Assembly: GCA_028042835.1 (NCBI GenBank)
Contig: JAOFOL010000001.1
Span: forward strand, 62,001-126,000
From: Opitutales bacterium
GTDB lineage: Bacteria; Verrucomicrobiota; Verrucomicrobiia; Opitutales; Seribacteraceae
DNA: 64,000 nt
Direction: 5' to 3'
Part shown: one piece after another, positions 45,141-53,274 of the stretch
Layout of the letters: every line of letters begins with the position of its first letter
Position numbering within the stretch: the first letter of the stretch is position 1
Program-made: the position numbers and the translations under genes
The notes under the pieces: model-generated
Seen by the model: only the letters and a program-made list of their open reading frames with translations
Told to the model about the DNA's origin: nothing
Databases searched by the model: none

Positions 45141-45836
45141 ATGCTGGTATATCCAACATCAACCGATTCAGGGATTAATAATATGGCTACGGATTGGTGG
45201 CTTTTTGAGAATGCAGAATCCCCGCTATTCAGGCATTATAAATGGAAGATTAATGAAACTAGTTTTGGCTATGGTCAAGATTGGGAGTGGGTAGAAAAAG
45301 TGACATCTTTATCAGTTAACCAATTGATTAGAAGGCCAACAGGTGGAGGGATCGTGAAACATGGTAAGGATTGGACATATTGTTTGGTCATACCCAAGAA
45401 TCACAAATCCTTTACGATTTCTCCCCTTGATTTCTACAAATATGTTCACCAATCAATTGGGAAGGCATTGAAAAAACAAGAAATAATAACCAATCTACAA
45501 CCATGTCCGGCGGTAAAAGGTAGGGTCATTCCCGGAGATTGTTTCGAGGAACCAGTGGGTTGGGATCTTATGGATTTTCATACAAATGTAAAAATTGCAG
45601 GAGCAGCAATGAAGCGTTCTCGTAGGGGTCTGCTGCTCCAGGGAACAATTTTTGTTAATAATGAATGGGGATTAGATCACGAAGAATTTTACAGTAACTT
45701 GGTAGTTTTTTTTGGAGAAATGCTAGGAGATAAAGAGCTTAGAGAGGCGTCCCTCGATACTTCTATTGAAGAGCGAAAAATAGTCAGTAAACAATTTTCT
45801 CAACTTTGCTGGAAAAAAGAAAGAAAGTGGGTTTAG
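45141..45836 (+). CDS. Lipoate/biotin-ligase-fold protein (LplA family)
   Basis: The 231-residue protein has the family motif Arg-Arg-Pro-Thr-Gly-Gly-Gly at 64-70, His74, and the conserved lysine Lys151 in Val-Lys-Ile-Ala-Gly-Ala-Ala, which in LplA contacts the lipoyl-adenylate. It is shorter than E. coli LplA (about 337 residues) and lacks the C-terminal accessory domain. It could be a lipoyl transferase or a ligase needing a partner; many such short proteins are annotated only as lipoate-protein ligase A family. Its last four bases overlap the convergent methyltransferase gene. Confidence 0.8.
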   Translation: MLVYPTSTDSGINNMATDWWLFENAESPLFRHYKWKINETSFGYGQDWEWVEKVTSLSVNQLIRRPTGGGIVKHGKDWTYCLVIPKNHKSFTISPLDFYKYVHQSIGKALKKQEIITNLQPCPAVKGRVIPGDCFEEPVGWDLMDFHTNVKIAGAAMKRSRRGLLLQGTIFVNNEWGLDHEEFYSNLVVFFGEMLGDKELREASLDTSIEERKIVSKQFSQLCWKKERKWV

Positions 45837-47053
45837 CTATTTTTTTGTAAGGTTACAACGCATTCTATATGGCGAGTCTGTGGGAAAAGATCAAAAGGCT
45901 GAATTTCTAAAATAGAATAACCGCCATCGATTAAGGTTTTTGCATCCCGTGCTTGAGTCGCTGGGTCGCACGATATGTAAACGATAAATTCTGGCCCAAA
46001 AACAATTGTCTGAGAAAGAAACTCGCTACTACATCCTTTTCTCGGTGGATCAATTATCAGAGTGCAGGGCTGAATTTGAGAGTCAATGCTTCCAAATATT
46101 GAAGTTGCATCTCCAAGAATAAATTCGGCATTTGAAATTTTATTCAACTTTGCGTTTGCCTGAGCGCCAAGAAAACCTTCCTGACTGATTTCAATGCCGA
46201 TAACTTTTTGAAAGTGAGACGCTGCGGAAAGTCCGAATAAACCGCTTCCGCAATAAGCATCAATCAGATAGAAGGACTTTTGAGGAAACGATTGTTTAAT
46301 TACATAGTCTACAAGTCGAGGAAGTATGAAAGGGTTATTTTGAAAGAATTCACCAGCTCTGAACTGGAAGGTCAGTTCCCCTACGCGTTCCTGGACAAAC
46401 TCATTGGGGTCTTGGACGACCCCAATTAAAGTATCCCGTAAAAGCAAAGTCCCCCCTTTTTTTAAAGAAGACTTCTTGTCCGATACTGCGGTTCTTGCAT
46501 CAGGTAGACTTTGATTAATTCCTTCAGTGGCGATTGGACATTGTTCAACATCAATGAGCGATCTGCGGGTCCCTTGCTTTAAAAAACCTATTTTAAAAGC
46601 ACGATCTGCATTTCCCTTTTCAAAGTGAGGAGTTAATTTCGATCGATACGCATATTGTTTAGGAGATGCAATCGTTTCATTAATTTTAAATTCGACTTCT
46701 GCGATTCGTTCAAAAGAGTCCCTTACTTGATTTCTCTTCCATTCAAGTTGTGATCCATAATCTAGGTGTTGATACTGGCAGCCTCCACACTCCCCGAATA
46801 ATGTACACTTGGGTGAAATTCGTTCAGGGGATGGATCTATAACATCGACACAATCTGCCGAAGAATAATTTTTGTGATTTCGATAAATTCGAGCTCGAAT
46901 TTTTTCTCCTGGAAGGGCATAGGGGACTTGCACTACCCATCCCTGATCACGACCAACCCCAACTCCTAAGTTGGTGAGAGATTCAATCTTTAATTCGATT
47001 TCATGATGGTAAGGGTAAGGATCTGGTTTAAATCCCTTTGGAGAATTGTTCAT
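45833..47053 (-). CDS. rlmD: RlmD/TrmA-family RNA (uracil-5-)-methyltransferase
   Basis: The 406-residue protein has an N-terminal TRAM-like beta domain (about residues 15-75), then a cysteine cluster Cys-x5-Cys-Gly-Gly-Cys-x-Tyr-Gln-His near 90 that with a later Cys (Gln-Cys-Pro-Ile-Ala) fits the 4Fe-4S site of RlmD. The SAM-binding domain shows Asp-Ala-Tyr-Cys-Gly-Ser-Gly-Leu-Phe, Asp-Pro-Pro-Arg-Lys-Gly and the catalytic Ser-Cys-Asp-Pro-Ala-Thr. It would methylate C5 of a uridine in rRNA or tRNA. The family is certain; RlmD rather than another member rests on the cluster and is less so. Confidence 0.88.
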   Translation of the reverse strand: MNNSPKGFKPDPYPYHHEIELKIESLTNLGVGVGRDQGWVVQVPYALPGEKIRARIYRNHKNYSSADCVDVIDPSPERISPKCTLFGECGGCQYQHLDYGSQLEWKRNQVRDSFERIAEVEFKINETIASPKQYAYRSKLTPHFEKGNADRAFKIGFLKQGTRRSLIDVEQCPIATEGINQSLPDARTAVSDKKSSLKKGGTLLLRDTLIGVVQDPNEFVQERVGELTFQFRAGEFFQNNPFILPRLVDYVIKQSFPQKSFYLIDAYCGSGLFGLSAASHFQKVIGIEISQEGFLGAQANAKLNKISNAEFILGDATSIFGSIDSQIQPCTLIIDPPRKGCSSEFLSQTIVFGPEFIVYISCDPATQARDAKTLIDGGYSILEIQPFDLFPQTRHIECVVTLQKNS

Positions 47054-47109
47054 TATATTATTCTTTTATCGGGCTCGCGTTGGACAGGCAAAGCCGTTTT
47101 TTTGAATAA

Positions 47110-47916
47110 GTGACAGAAAGAATAGAAAGTACATCAAACCCCAAAGTAAAACATTTAGTCAGGTTACGAAAATCAAGTCGTTATCGTAATGAGATGGGCC
47201 TTTTTATTGTCGAGGGTAAACGTGAAGTTGAGGCAGTTCTAGAAAGTGGTAGAATTTTTGAAGAAATTTATTTTTCTAATGAATTTGTAGAGGGAGAACT
47301 ATTGGAGCAGTTATTCCCGGGACTAAATAAAGATACGGAAACATTTGAATTATCAGCAGATGCCATGAGTAAAGTTTCATACCGCGAACAGGTGAAAAGC
47401 GTCATCGGTATTGTTAAAATGTGGAATTTGGATCTACCAAAGATTGAATCTCTCGGTTTCGAATTAATACTTATTCTCGATGAAACAGAAAAACCCGGCA
47501 ACTTAGGTGCAATTCTGCGTACTGCTGATGCAATGGGTGTTGATGCTGTTTTACTTTCTGATTCTCATGTAGATTTTTTTAATCCAAACATGGTTAGATC
47601 TTCAATGGGGCTTTTTGCCTGCATGCCAGTTTACAGTGCCAGCAAAGAGAAAATCATTGATTGGCTTAAAAAGGTTAATCCCAAGATCGTTGGAACTAGT
47701 TCAAAGGCCAAGCTGTCGGTTCATCAGTTTAACTTTGATAAACCTTCAGCTATTGTTATGGGAAGTGAAAGGGATGGCTTGGGTAAATCTTGGGAAAAAA
47801 TTGTTCAAGACATGGTTTCTATACCATTGCATGGTAAAGCCAGTTCTTTAAATTTAAATAGTGCTACAGCTTGTGTATTAATGGAATTTAATCGCCAATT
47901 GAACTGTCAGAAATAG
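47110..47916 (+). CDS. TrmH/SpoU-family RNA 2'-O-methyltransferase
   Basis: The 268-residue protein starts at a GTG. An N-terminal substrate-binding domain (residues 1-100, Glu-Ser-Thr-Ser-Asn-Pro-Lys-Val-Lys) precedes the knotted SPOUT domain. Motif 1 is Asn-Leu-Gly-Ala-Ile-Leu-Arg-Thr-Ala-Asp near residue 131, motif 2 is Val-Met-Gly-Ser-Glu-Arg-Asp-Gly-Leu, and motif 3 is Leu-Asn-Leu-Asn-Ser-Ala-Thr-Ala. It methylates a ribose in rRNA or tRNA using SAM; the target position is not predictable. It converges on oleD with a 29-base overlap of coding ends. Confidence 0.9.
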   Translation: MTERIESTSNPKVKHLVRLRKSSRYRNEMGLFIVEGKREVEAVLESGRIFEEIYFSNEFVEGELLEQLFPGLNKDTETFELSADAMSKVSYREQVKSVIGIVKMWNLDLPKIESLGFELILILDETEKPGNLGAILRTADAMGVDAVLLSDSHVDFFNPNMVRSSMGLFACMPVYSASKEKIIDWLKKVNPKIVGTSSKAKLSVHQFNFDKPSAIVMGSERDGLGKSWEKIVQDMVSIPLHGKASSLNLNSATACVLMEFNRQLNCQK

Positions 47917-48901
47917 CCTGAAGCCAAGGTATCGTCTTATCCAATGCCTTTTCCATACTTATAATTGGTCTATACCCAAGATCTTTTTCAGCAGCGTAAT
48001 TAGAAAACCAATGATCATGACTTAATTGGCAGGCTGCAAATCTGCTCATCGGCAGGTCCTTGCTAAAATTGAACAAACCCCATAAGGATTCTGCAACCAT
48101 ACCTGCAAGATACGCTTTTTGAAAGGAAACCCGTTTTTTTAGGGGCGGCAATTTAAGCTTGATGAATAAATCGTTAAGCCATTTCCATAATTGGACAGGC
48201 TCACTTTGACTTATAAAGTATGCCTTTCCCCCCACAGGCTTATTTGAAATAAGAGCGTTCATTGCGGTCACATGTGCGTGCGTAACATTGTCAATATGAG
48301 TTAAATCTACTTGGTTCAAACCATCGCCAACTATTTTAAGTTTCCCTTCAGCATGGCGTCTAATAACTTTTGGAAGTAAATGTGGGTCACCTTCGCCCCA
48401 AACTAAATGGGGTCTGAGTGCAATTGTTTTAAAATTTATATTATCATTTGAATTTAAAACTTCTTTTTCGGCGATCGCTTTCGTTTGTGCATAAGGAGAG
48501 ACTTTATTTTTAATATAAGGTAAGTTTTCGTTAGCATTCTTAATGGGTTCTTTTGTAAAGACTACGCTTGGAGAGCTTGTATAAATAAAATTTTGAACAC
48601 TGGATGATTTACATGCGTCTAAAAGTCGTTTTGTTGCTAAATAATTGGACGCATAATAATCATTATATTTCCCTTCAATACCAGCTTTTGCTGCAACATG
48701 AAAAACCACATCAACATTTTTCAGAATTTGATGATTTAAATTATCTTTTGATAAATCATACTGATGGTGTGCTGTAATGTATTCTTTTTTCCTATAATCA
48801 GAAGATCGGCTTACAGTGCTTATCTCATGTCCGAGCATTGAAAGTTTTTTAGCTATTGAATTGCCAATAAAACCTTTTCCGCCCGTGATCAGTATTTTCA
48901 T
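47888..48901 (-). CDS. oleD: OleD-like 2-alkyl-3-oxoalkanoate reductase
   Basis: The 337-residue extended short-chain dehydrogenase has the Rossmann motif Gly-Gly-Lys-Gly-Phe-Ile-Gly at 7-13 and Tyr137-x3-Lys141 with Ser-Ser-Pro-Ser-Val-Val-Phe before it. Features typical of OleD are Phe-His-Val-Ala-Ala-Lys-Ala-Gly and the late Pro-Met-Ser-Arg-Phe-Ala. In the Ole pathway OleD reduces the 2-alkyl-3-keto acid made by OleA to a beta-hydroxy acid with NADPH. It follows oleC by an ATGA overlap, which strengthens the assignment. OleA and OleB are not in this window. A generic 3-beta-HSD-family role is the alternative. Confidence 0.82.
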   Translation of the reverse strand: MKILITGGKGFIGNSIAKKLSMLGHEISTVSRSSDYRKKEYITAHHQYDLSKDNLNHQILKNVDVVFHVAAKAGIEGKYNDYYASNYLATKRLLDACKSSSVQNFIYTSSPSVVFTKEPIKNANENLPYIKNKVSPYAQTKAIAEKEVLNSNDNINFKTIALRPHLVWGEGDPHLLPKVIRRHAEGKLKIVGDGLNQVDLTHIDNVTHAHVTAMNALISNKPVGGKAYFISQSEPVQLWKWLNDLFIKLKLPPLKKRVSFQKAYLAGMVAESLWGLFNFSKDLPMSRFAACQLSHDHWFSNYAAEKDLGYRPIISMEKALDKTIPWLQAISDSSIGD

Positions 48902-50553
48902 AGTCGGATACCTAGTTTAGTATTTTTTACAACAGCTGTTGTCCATTTTTTTGCCAGAGCAAGTCTATGTATCTTTGCATTATGTCTCGGATCGACTGGG
49001 AGTTGTTTTTCATGAAAAACTCTGACAATATTATATTTTCTAAAATGCTTCTTCATTCGCTTTTTTACCTCTGCTGAGATTATCTCAAATGCATCACTTT
49101 TTTGAGAATCAGTCTGTACCACCAAGCATGGTTCTTTTATCTTTTTATTCCCGATGCCTATCAATGCTGATCTTTTGACTCCTGGTATTATGTTTACCAT
49201 AGGTTCACATCTTTCTGTTTCTAGTGGACCGTTCTCAGTTTGAACACATTCTACTTTCCTTCCAAGAAATCGTAAGACTCCGTCCTTATCCCAATAACCG
49301 AGGTCTCCCATTCGATGATATTCGGATGATTTGTATATGAATCTTGCGTCTCTTGTAGCTCCAGGCATCTTATCATATCCATCTGTAACTGTGTCTCCTG
49401 AGGCACAAATTTCCCCAGGTTGTAATGGTTTAACGATTGGTTCTATTTTTTCTTCATGTTCGTGAGGTAATGGACTATTCCGTATCGGCATTAATACAAT
49501 CGAAATATTTTTTATTGGTTTACCTATACACGAACCATCTCCATAAACTATCGATTGAGATAATTCTCTAATTTGACGGTGGTCAGTGAATGAAACCGGA
49601 AGTGCCTCCGTTGCTCCATAGGGCACAATAACTCTGCCGTTCGAGATTATTTCTGATAATTCTTTTATGAGACTGGGCGAAGAAGGAGCTCCAGCGAGCA
49701 TGAACCGTTTAATGCGAGGGAGTATTATATCATTCGTGTTACAATATTCTGATATTTTTTTCCCAATAATTGGTGAACAGAATGCAGTCGTAACATTATG
49801 ATTAATCAATGTATCAACAAGTATTTTAGCATTAGCTTCTGCTGGTTTTCTTGGGTTCATTTCAGGAATAACTGAAGTGATTGCTAGGGCAGGATTAAAT
49901 AGAGCAAATATTGGTAAAGTTACTAAATCAATCTCTCCTTCACCTAGGCAAAATTCCTGATGTAGAGTTTGGATTTGAGCATTAAAGTTTCTGTGTAAGT
50001 ACCTCACTCCTTTGGGGCACCCTGTCGAACCAGATGTAAAAACGATTGCTGCTAAATCTTCATCTCTCGTTTCGTGGAAATTTATTGAAGAATCGATTGA
50101 TTTCGAATCGCATTTAATACATTCAACGAAATTGTTTGGTATTTTTATCCTTACTGAAATGGAGTTGAAAGATTTACGGAAAGCATAAGATAACCAAAAG
50201 GCAGCAGGAAATGCAATTAGGGATTTGGGGGTTGAAGTTCGGATGCATTTTAACAGTGCTTTCATGCCCATACCCGGATCAATAATAATCGGTATTGCAC
50301 CTAAGTATAAAAGCGCAAAACAGCATACAATTAAATCGTATCCAGGTTTTACAAGAAGTAATGTACGATTATTTTGTTTAACTCCTTTTTTATTAAAAAA
50401 AGCAGCTACAATTTTAACATCTTGATAGAGTGTTTCAAAGTCTTTACTTTGGAAATCATTGGTTGCAGAAATAACAGCCTTTAATTTAGGAAACTTTTTT
50501 GCACTTTTTTCTAAATGCTGAACAAGATTGCCCGTGAAAATAGATTCAGGCAT
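48898..50553 (-). CDS. oleC: OleC-like beta-lactone synthetase
   Basis: The 551-residue enzyme of the adenylate-forming superfamily has the P-loop Thr-Ser-Gly-Ser-Thr-Gly at 173-178, Tyr-Gly-Ala-Thr-Glu-Ala-Leu-Pro and Gly-Asp-Leu-Gly-Tyr. It also has the OleC hallmarks Asp-Pro-Gly-Met-Gly, Phe-Ala-Leu-Phe-Asn-Pro-Ala-Leu and Gly-Arg-Lys-Val-Glu-Cys-Val-Gln-Thr. OleC converts a 2-alkyl-3-hydroxy acid to a cis-beta-lactone with ATP. I choose the ATG at 50553, eight bases after the trxB stop, over a GTG at 50586 that lies inside trxB, because the family begins with a short tail before Asn-x3-His/Arg-Leu. The next gene, oleD, overlaps by four bases. Confidence 0.88.
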   Translation of the reverse strand: MPESIFTGNLVQHLEKSAKKFPKLKAVISATNDFQSKDFETLYQDVKIVAAFFNKKGVKQNNRTLLLVKPGYDLIVCCFALLYLGAIPIIIDPGMGMKALLKCIRTSTPKSLIAFPAAFWLSYAFRKSFNSISVRIKIPNNFVECIKCDSKSIDSSINFHETRDEDLAAIVFTSGSTGCPKGVRYLHRNFNAQIQTLHQEFCLGEGEIDLVTLPIFALFNPALAITSVIPEMNPRKPAEANAKILVDTLINHNVTTAFCSPIIGKKISEYCNTNDIILPRIKRFMLAGAPSSPSLIKELSEIISNGRVIVPYGATEALPVSFTDHRQIRELSQSIVYGDGSCIGKPIKNISIVLMPIRNSPLPHEHEEKIEPIVKPLQPGEICASGDTVTDGYDKMPGATRDARFIYKSSEYHRMGDLGYWDKDGVLRFLGRKVECVQTENGPLETERCEPMVNIIPGVKRSALIGIGNKKIKEPCLVVQTDSQKSDAFEIISAEVKKRMKKHFRKYNIVRVFHEKQLPVDPRHNAKIHRLALAKKWTTAVVKNTKLGIRL

Positions 50554-50561
50554 AGATTCTA

Positions 50562-51494
50562 TCAGAAAATCTGTTCGGCAAGCCACCTTTCAGCTTCAAT
50601 TGCTGCCTGACACCCCATACCAGCTGCAGTAATTGCTTGCCTGTACACATGATCTGCACAATCACCTGCAAGGTAAACTCCGGGAATTGATGTTAAAACA
50701 GAACTTCCTGTCTTTGGGACTAAATAACCATTTTCATCCAATGGTATGACATCCTTAAAGCAACTTGTATTTGGAGTGTGGCCAATAGCAATAAAGACAC
50801 CCTTACACGAGATTTCCGAACTTTGATTCGATACCGTGTCAGTGACAGTAATGGCATTCACCTTGCCGTCTTCCCCAGGAAGAATTTCATTTAGTTTAGA
50901 ATTCCACACAACTTCAATTTTATCATGCTCTAGAACACGCTGAGCCATGATTCTTGAAGCTCTTAATTCATCCCTTCTATGAATTAATTTAACAGAGGAG
51001 CAAAACCGAGTTAGAAACAATGCCTCTTCGCAGGCTGAGTCCCCACCTCCGATTACAACCACATCCATGTTTCGGTAAAAGGCACCGTCGCAAGTTGCAC
51101 ATGTTGTAACTCCTTTTCCACCATACATTTCTTGTTCTCCTGGTACACCAAGAAGTCGAGGTGCCGCCCCTGTTGCAATGATTACAGCTTTTGCATCATA
51201 GGAATCTGCACCCGACTTTAGAACTTTTATCTGCTGAGAAAAGTCGACCTCATTAATAAAAGAGTTTTGTATTCTAGCGCCAAATTTTACTGCTTGTTTC
51301 CGAAGGTTATCCATTAACATAAAACCGTCGATCCCTTCGGGAAACCCAGGGAAGTTTTCAACTTCTGATGTAGTAGTTAACTGGCCTCCTGGTTGCTTAC
51401 CTTCAAGTATGAGTGGGTTGAGATTTGCTCGTGCTGCATAAATTGCTGCGGTGAATCCTGCGCAACCGGTTCCGATAATTATAATGTTTTCCAT
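50562..51494 (-). CDS. trxB: Thioredoxin reductase
   Basis: The 310-residue flavoprotein has the FAD motif Gly8-x-Gly-Cys-Ala-Gly13, the redox pair Cys132-Ala-Thr-Cys135 followed by Asp-Gly, the NADPH motif Gly-Gly-Gly-Asp-Ser-Ala-Cys-Glu, and the C-terminal FAD motif Gly-Val-Tyr-Leu-Ala-Gly-Asp-Cys. It reduces thioredoxin with NADPH in the cytoplasm. It is the first gene of a minus-strand trio with oleC and oleD and diverges from tatD across 71 bases. Confidence 0.96.
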   Translation of the reverse strand: MENIIIIGTGCAGFTAAIYAARANLNPLILEGKQPGGQLTTTSEVENFPGFPEGIDGFMLMDNLRKQAVKFGARIQNSFINEVDFSQQIKVLKSGADSYDAKAVIIATGAAPRLLGVPGEQEMYGGKGVTTCATCDGAFYRNMDVVVIGGGDSACEEALFLTRFCSSVKLIHRRDELRASRIMAQRVLEHDKIEVVWNSKLNEILPGEDGKVNAITVTDTVSNQSSEISCKGVFIAIGHTPNTSCFKDVIPLDENGYLVPKTGSSVLTSIPGVYLAGDCADHVYRQAITAAGMGCQAAIEAERWLAEQIF

Positions 51495-51565
51495 AGAAGA
51501 GATTTAAATTTAGGAGAATAAAATTTAAGATCGTTATAATTGCCTTAATTTTTTACAAAGTCGAG

Positions 51566-52363
51566 ATGTCTTTCATTGATAGTCATTGCCACCTAAAGTC
51601 TTTTCATGATGAATTAGCCTTGGATCAAACTTTAGGCAAAGCTTCTACTGTTGGCGTCGATCAAATGATAACTGTTGGAACTAATACTGATGACTGGGAT
51701 TTGTATGAAAACCTCTCCATTATCTATGCTGGCAAGGTTTTCTACACGGTTGGAATTCATCCTTGCTATGTTGATAAAAGTTGGGCAGCACAAAGCAAAA
51801 TGATTAAAGCCTTTTGGACCCGAGAATCGAAACCCGTTGCATTAGGAGAAATAGGTCTAGATTATTTCAGACTACCTAAGGATAAAAATGCGTCAAAAGA
51901 TATAATTTCGCTCCAAATTAAATGCTTTAATGAGCAACTTAAAATCGCTAAGTCTTTGGATTGCCCGATCGTTGTTCATTCAAGAGACTCCTTTGAAGAT
52001 TGCTTGAGTTATATTGATAAAAGCGGAGTAAATTGGAATAAAGTAGTCTTCCATTGTTTTTCAGAAGGCAAAGAAAGAATGCAGCAAATCATTGACAGAG
52101 GTGGCACTGCCTCATTTACGGGTAACATTACCTATGGTAAAAATAAGCATCTGCATGAAGCAATAAAGTTGCAGGGAATTGATAATTTAATGTTAGAGAC
52201 TGATAGCCCATATTTGACTCCTGAACCTAATAGAAGGGACCGAAATGAACCCTCAAGTATACCTAAAATCGCCCAATTCATTTCAAATATTCTAGGTATC
52301 AGCGAAAATGATGTAGAAAGGATCATATATTCTAGGACTAAAACCTTTTTTAATATTATTTAA
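51566..52363 (+). CDS. tatD: TatD-family metal-dependent hydrolase/DNase
   Basis: The 265-residue TIM-barrel protein has the metal-binding His7-x-His9 (Ile-Asp-Ser-His-Cys-His), Gly-Glu-Ile-Gly-Leu-Asp-Tyr, Val-Val-His-Ser-Arg-Asp, Phe-His-Cys-Phe and the final Leu-Glu-Thr-Asp-Ser-Pro-Tyr-Leu motif. This is the complete residue set of the TatD/YcfH/YjjV group, which cut DNA or remove 3' ends. Which paralogue it represents cannot be told. Confidence 0.93.
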   Translation: MSFIDSHCHLKSFHDELALDQTLGKASTVGVDQMITVGTNTDDWDLYENLSIIYAGKVFYTVGIHPCYVDKSWAAQSKMIKAFWTRESKPVALGEIGLDYFRLPKDKNASKDIISLQIKCFNEQLKIAKSLDCPIVVHSRDSFEDCLSYIDKSGVNWNKVVFHCFSEGKERMQQIIDRGGTASFTGNITYGKNKHLHEAIKLQGIDNLMLETDSPYLTPEPNRRDRNEPSSIPKIAQFISNILGISENDVERIIYSRTKTFFNII

Positions 52364-52486
52364 AAATTGAAACTCACTATTCAAACTTGCAGTATGACAA
52401 ATATTTGTAATAATTATTCTATTGCGGATCCATCCATTATTCATCTTTCAAACCCCATAGTTCACCCTTACATCTAAAGTTGACTC

Positions 52487-53260
52487 ATGAATGATACAGA
52501 CTCAGATAGCGAAGAACCTTTGGAGGAGGATGTTGAGGATGCCCCAAATACTCAAATTGAAAGAGAGCTTTCACCAAGAGAAAAAGAGAGAGAATCAAGG
52601 GTTGCCGTAAGAAAAGAACTCCGTGACCAGAGGCAGGTAATGCGTGATTTGCGTCAAAGAGTTAAGAACGGAGAAAATCTTACGGACGATATAGAAGCAT
52701 GTAAGGGACAGATTGATCTTTTGTATAAAGAACTTCAATCCATTGAAGAGGGGGGGCATACAACCTTTTTGGCAGCCAAAGAGGTTATAGCTCCCAAAAT
52801 GAATTATTCGGAGAAAAAAGAAGATTTAAAGCAAAAGATTAAAGATGTTAAAAAAGAAATTTCTCTTTTAGAAGATTCTCTTTATGAACCTAATCTTACA
52901 GATCAAGTAAGAGATGGAATAATAATTGAAATATCTACTTTAAAAAAAGATCAGGAAGATTTATCAGAGGAAATGAATGCCATTCTTCAATTTAATCACA
53001 CTCGTTTCGTAGAAGCACGTGAGGAAAATAAAGAAAACATAATAAAAGTTCAGGAAGAGCAAGAATTGGAGGCTGATAAAGATTCTCTAAATCGAGAACT
53101 TAAAGCAGCTAACGAGGTATCAGATCTTAGTCTTGCAAATGAAATTATCACTAAGCTTGCAGATGTTGAGGCAAAAATTAAAAATTTAAATCGACCGAAA
53201 GAGGATGTATTTCTCGACCAATTTACAGATAGTACGGAAGATCCGTTTCTAGAAAGATAA
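52487..53260 (+). CDS. Unrecognised acidic coiled-coil protein
   Basis: I do not recognise this 257-residue protein. It has no signal peptide or membrane span. Nearly the whole chain is charged heptad-like helix rich in Glu, Lys, Asp and Arg, with breaks near residues 85-105 (His-Thr-Thr-Phe) and 168-175 (Asn-His-Thr-Arg-Phe). These two spots are similar (x-His-Thr-x-Phe-x-x-Ala), so residues 40-100 and 110-180 may be a weak internal repeat. It stands alone between tatD (123-base gap) and a convergent SulP gene (14-base gap). A cytoplasmic structural or scaffold role is a guess. Confidence 0.6.
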   Translation: MNDTDSDSEEPLEEDVEDAPNTQIERELSPREKERESRVAVRKELRDQRQVMRDLRQRVKNGENLTDDIEACKGQIDLLYKELQSIEEGGHTTFLAAKEVIAPKMNYSEKKEDLKQKIKDVKKEISLLEDSLYEPNLTDQVRDGIIIEISTLKKDQEDLSEEMNAILQFNHTRFVEAREENKENIIKVQEEQELEADKDSLNRELKAANEVSDLSLANEIITKLADVEAKIKNLNRPKEDVFLDQFTDSTEDPFLER

Positions 53261-53274
53261 ATCTTTTTAAAGCC

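Noticed and set aside
50554-50586. GTG start of oleC inside trxB
   Set aside because: The ATG at 50553 follows the trxB stop by eight bases and gives the N-terminal length usual for OleC, although the GTG cannot be fully excluded.
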